From positions 1-24,886 of the forward strand of contig JAILNO010000239.1 of assembly GCA_024691465.1 (NCBI GenBank): a DNA stretch of 24,886 nucleotides, written 5' to 3'. This document shows positions 24,065-24,886 of the stretch, in pieces. Position numbers and translations under genes: made by a program. How positions within the stretch are numbered: the first letter of the stretch is position 1; each line of letters begins with the position of its first letter. This DNA comes from Pseudobutyrivibrio sp. (GTDB lineage: Bacteria > Bacillota_A > Clostridia > Lachnospirales > Lachnospiraceae). A model generated the notes under the pieces. The model was not told the DNA's origin and did no database searches. It saw only the letters and a list, made by a program, of their open reading frames with translations.

Positions 24065-24886
24065 TTAAAAATTCACCTTCTTGGCAGCTTCAACCACATG
24101 TTTTACTAGAATACTTGTGGTAACACCACCCACACCTCCTGGCACGGGAGTAATAGCATCAACTAAATCAACTACTTCATCGAATCTGACATCACCGCAT
24201 AACTTATTCTTATCATTGTTCCAACTGATACCCACATCGATAACAGTCTGTCCAGCTCTAAGGTATTCACTACCCACACTCTCCATCTGTCCTGAAGCTA
24301 CCACGACTATATCAGCATCTCTTGTAATCGAAGGCACATCCTTAGTTCTAGTATGGCATATGGTAACTGTGGCATTCTTATGCATAAGCATCATAGCGAC
24401 TGGTCTGCCTATCACTAGAGAGCGACCTATCACCGCTACCTTCTTGCCCTCGATTGGAATATTATAATAATCAAGTATCTCCATAGCCGCCTCAGCTGTA
24501 CATGGCGCAAATCCTAAATCTGTACCAGTAAACACACCAGCTAAAGATAAATCTGTGCAACCATCCACATCCTTAGAAGCAAGTAAAGTCTTGCGTGCCC
24601 TCTCTCCATCTATGTGCTTTGGAAGAGGTCTAAACATAAGAATTCCATGTATAGTTATATCGTTATTTAATTCTCCGAGGGTGCTAAAGAACCATTCTTC
24701 TGATATATTTTCATCTAAAGCAACTACCTTGGTAGCTACTCCAATAGTCTCACATCGCTTAAGTGCACCTCTTTCATATGAGAGGTCATCTGGTCTCTCT
24801 CCTACCCTAAGAATTGCCAAAGTTGGAACTATACCTCTATCTTTTAGTTCAAGCACCTCTTTTGCCAAGCGACTATTCAATGCCTC
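24065..24886 (-). CDS. folD: FolD-like methylene-THF dehydrogenase, cyclohydrolase residues altered
   Basis: The 274 C-terminal codons of a FolD homologue; the frame stays open to the right edge (EALNSRLAKEV), so about ten residues are missing and the in-frame TTG at 24880 is not the true start. FolD oxidises methylene-THF to methenyl-THF and hydrolyses it to formyl-THF. Numbering from that TTG, the dehydrogenase parts are present: VIGRSLVIGRPVAMML and TPVPGGVGGVTTSIL. The aspartate in KDVDG (D106) is kept. The catalytic lysine four residues after the conserved tyrosine (E. coli K54) is alanine (A39, in SYERGALKR), and the GILVQLPLP glutamine (E. coli Q98) is phenylalanine (F83, in HGILMFRPLP). 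Cyclohydrolase activity is therefore doubtful. Confidence 0.93.
   Translation of the reverse strand, partial: EALNSRLAKEVLELKDRGIVPTLAILRVGERPDDLSYERGALKRCETIGVATKVVALDENISEEWFFSTLGELNNDITIHGILMFRPLPKHIDGERARKTLLASKDVDGCTDLSLAGVFTGTDLGFAPCTAEAAMEILDYYNIPIEGKKVAVIGRSLVIGRPVAMMLMHKNATVTICHTRTKDVPSITRDADIVVVASGQMESVGSEYLRAGQTVIDVGISWNNDKNKLCGDVRFDEVVDLVDAITPVPGGVGGVTTSILVKHVVEAAKKVNF

Noticed and set aside
24081..24467. 128-codon open frame on the plus strand
   Set aside because: Antisense to folD, rich in Ser/Thr/Pro as expected for a reversed coding frame, and has no ribosome site.
24065..24880. FolD starting at the in-frame TTG at 24880
   Set aside because: The frame is open to the window edge with FolD-like residues (EAL) before it, so the gene is cut by the edge and not a TTG-started short form.

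Overview
The window reads as a chromosomal segment of a low-GC Gram-positive of the class Clostridia, most likely a member of Lachnospiraceae. The basis is a thrS gene behind a T-box leader, strong AGGAGG-type ribosome sites, A/T-rich promoters, many ATA/AGA codons, lipobox lipoproteins, a PilZ protein, and arginine genes of the argC-argJ-argB-argD type. The placement is an inference from gene style, not from a marker gene. Apart from argG, every gene is on the minus strand. I saw no tRNA, rRNA, CRISPR array, insertion sequence or prophage; this looks like core chromosome.

Layout by position. (1) 1-960: 5' part of thrS (cut by the left edge) with a T-box leader and terminator; the ThrS starts directly in the editing domain and has no TGS domain. 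(2) 961-2257: VanZ-like membrane protein, NUDIX hydrolase and a small helical protein of unknown function. (3) 2383-8630: a five-gene cluster in transcription order comEA (lipoprotein form), OmpR-type response regulator, sensor kinase, tandem-GerMN lipoprotein, comEC. It places a signalling module resembling MtrA-MtrB-LpqB between the two classical DNA-uptake genes. Two good promoters and a hairpin that buries the comEA ribosome site precede it. (4) 8614-13518: argC, a GNAT acetyltransferase, argJ, argB, argD (glutamate to ornithine). (5) 13519-13772: divergent control region with ARG-box-like sites on both the argC and argG promoters; argG follows on the plus strand. argF and argH are not in the window.

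(6) 15033-17275: flavodoxin, a Pr6Pr-type membrane protein, an unannotated 54-residue protein with its own terminator, and exonuclease III. (7) 17294-21765: an ABC efflux-type operon with two different membrane-fusion adaptors, one ATPase and one MacB/FtsX-type permease; exonuclease III follows it closely. (8) 21878-24886: HD-domain protein, a zinc-ribbon/one-membrane-segment protein with a basic linker, a PilZ (cyclic di-GMP) protein, and most of folD, cut by the right edge.

The observations most worth following are the FolD variant, in which two of the three catalytic residues known for the cyclohydrolase step are replaced; the regulator-kinase-GerMN lipoprotein module embedded in the competence genes; and the RBS-masking hairpin ahead of comEA.
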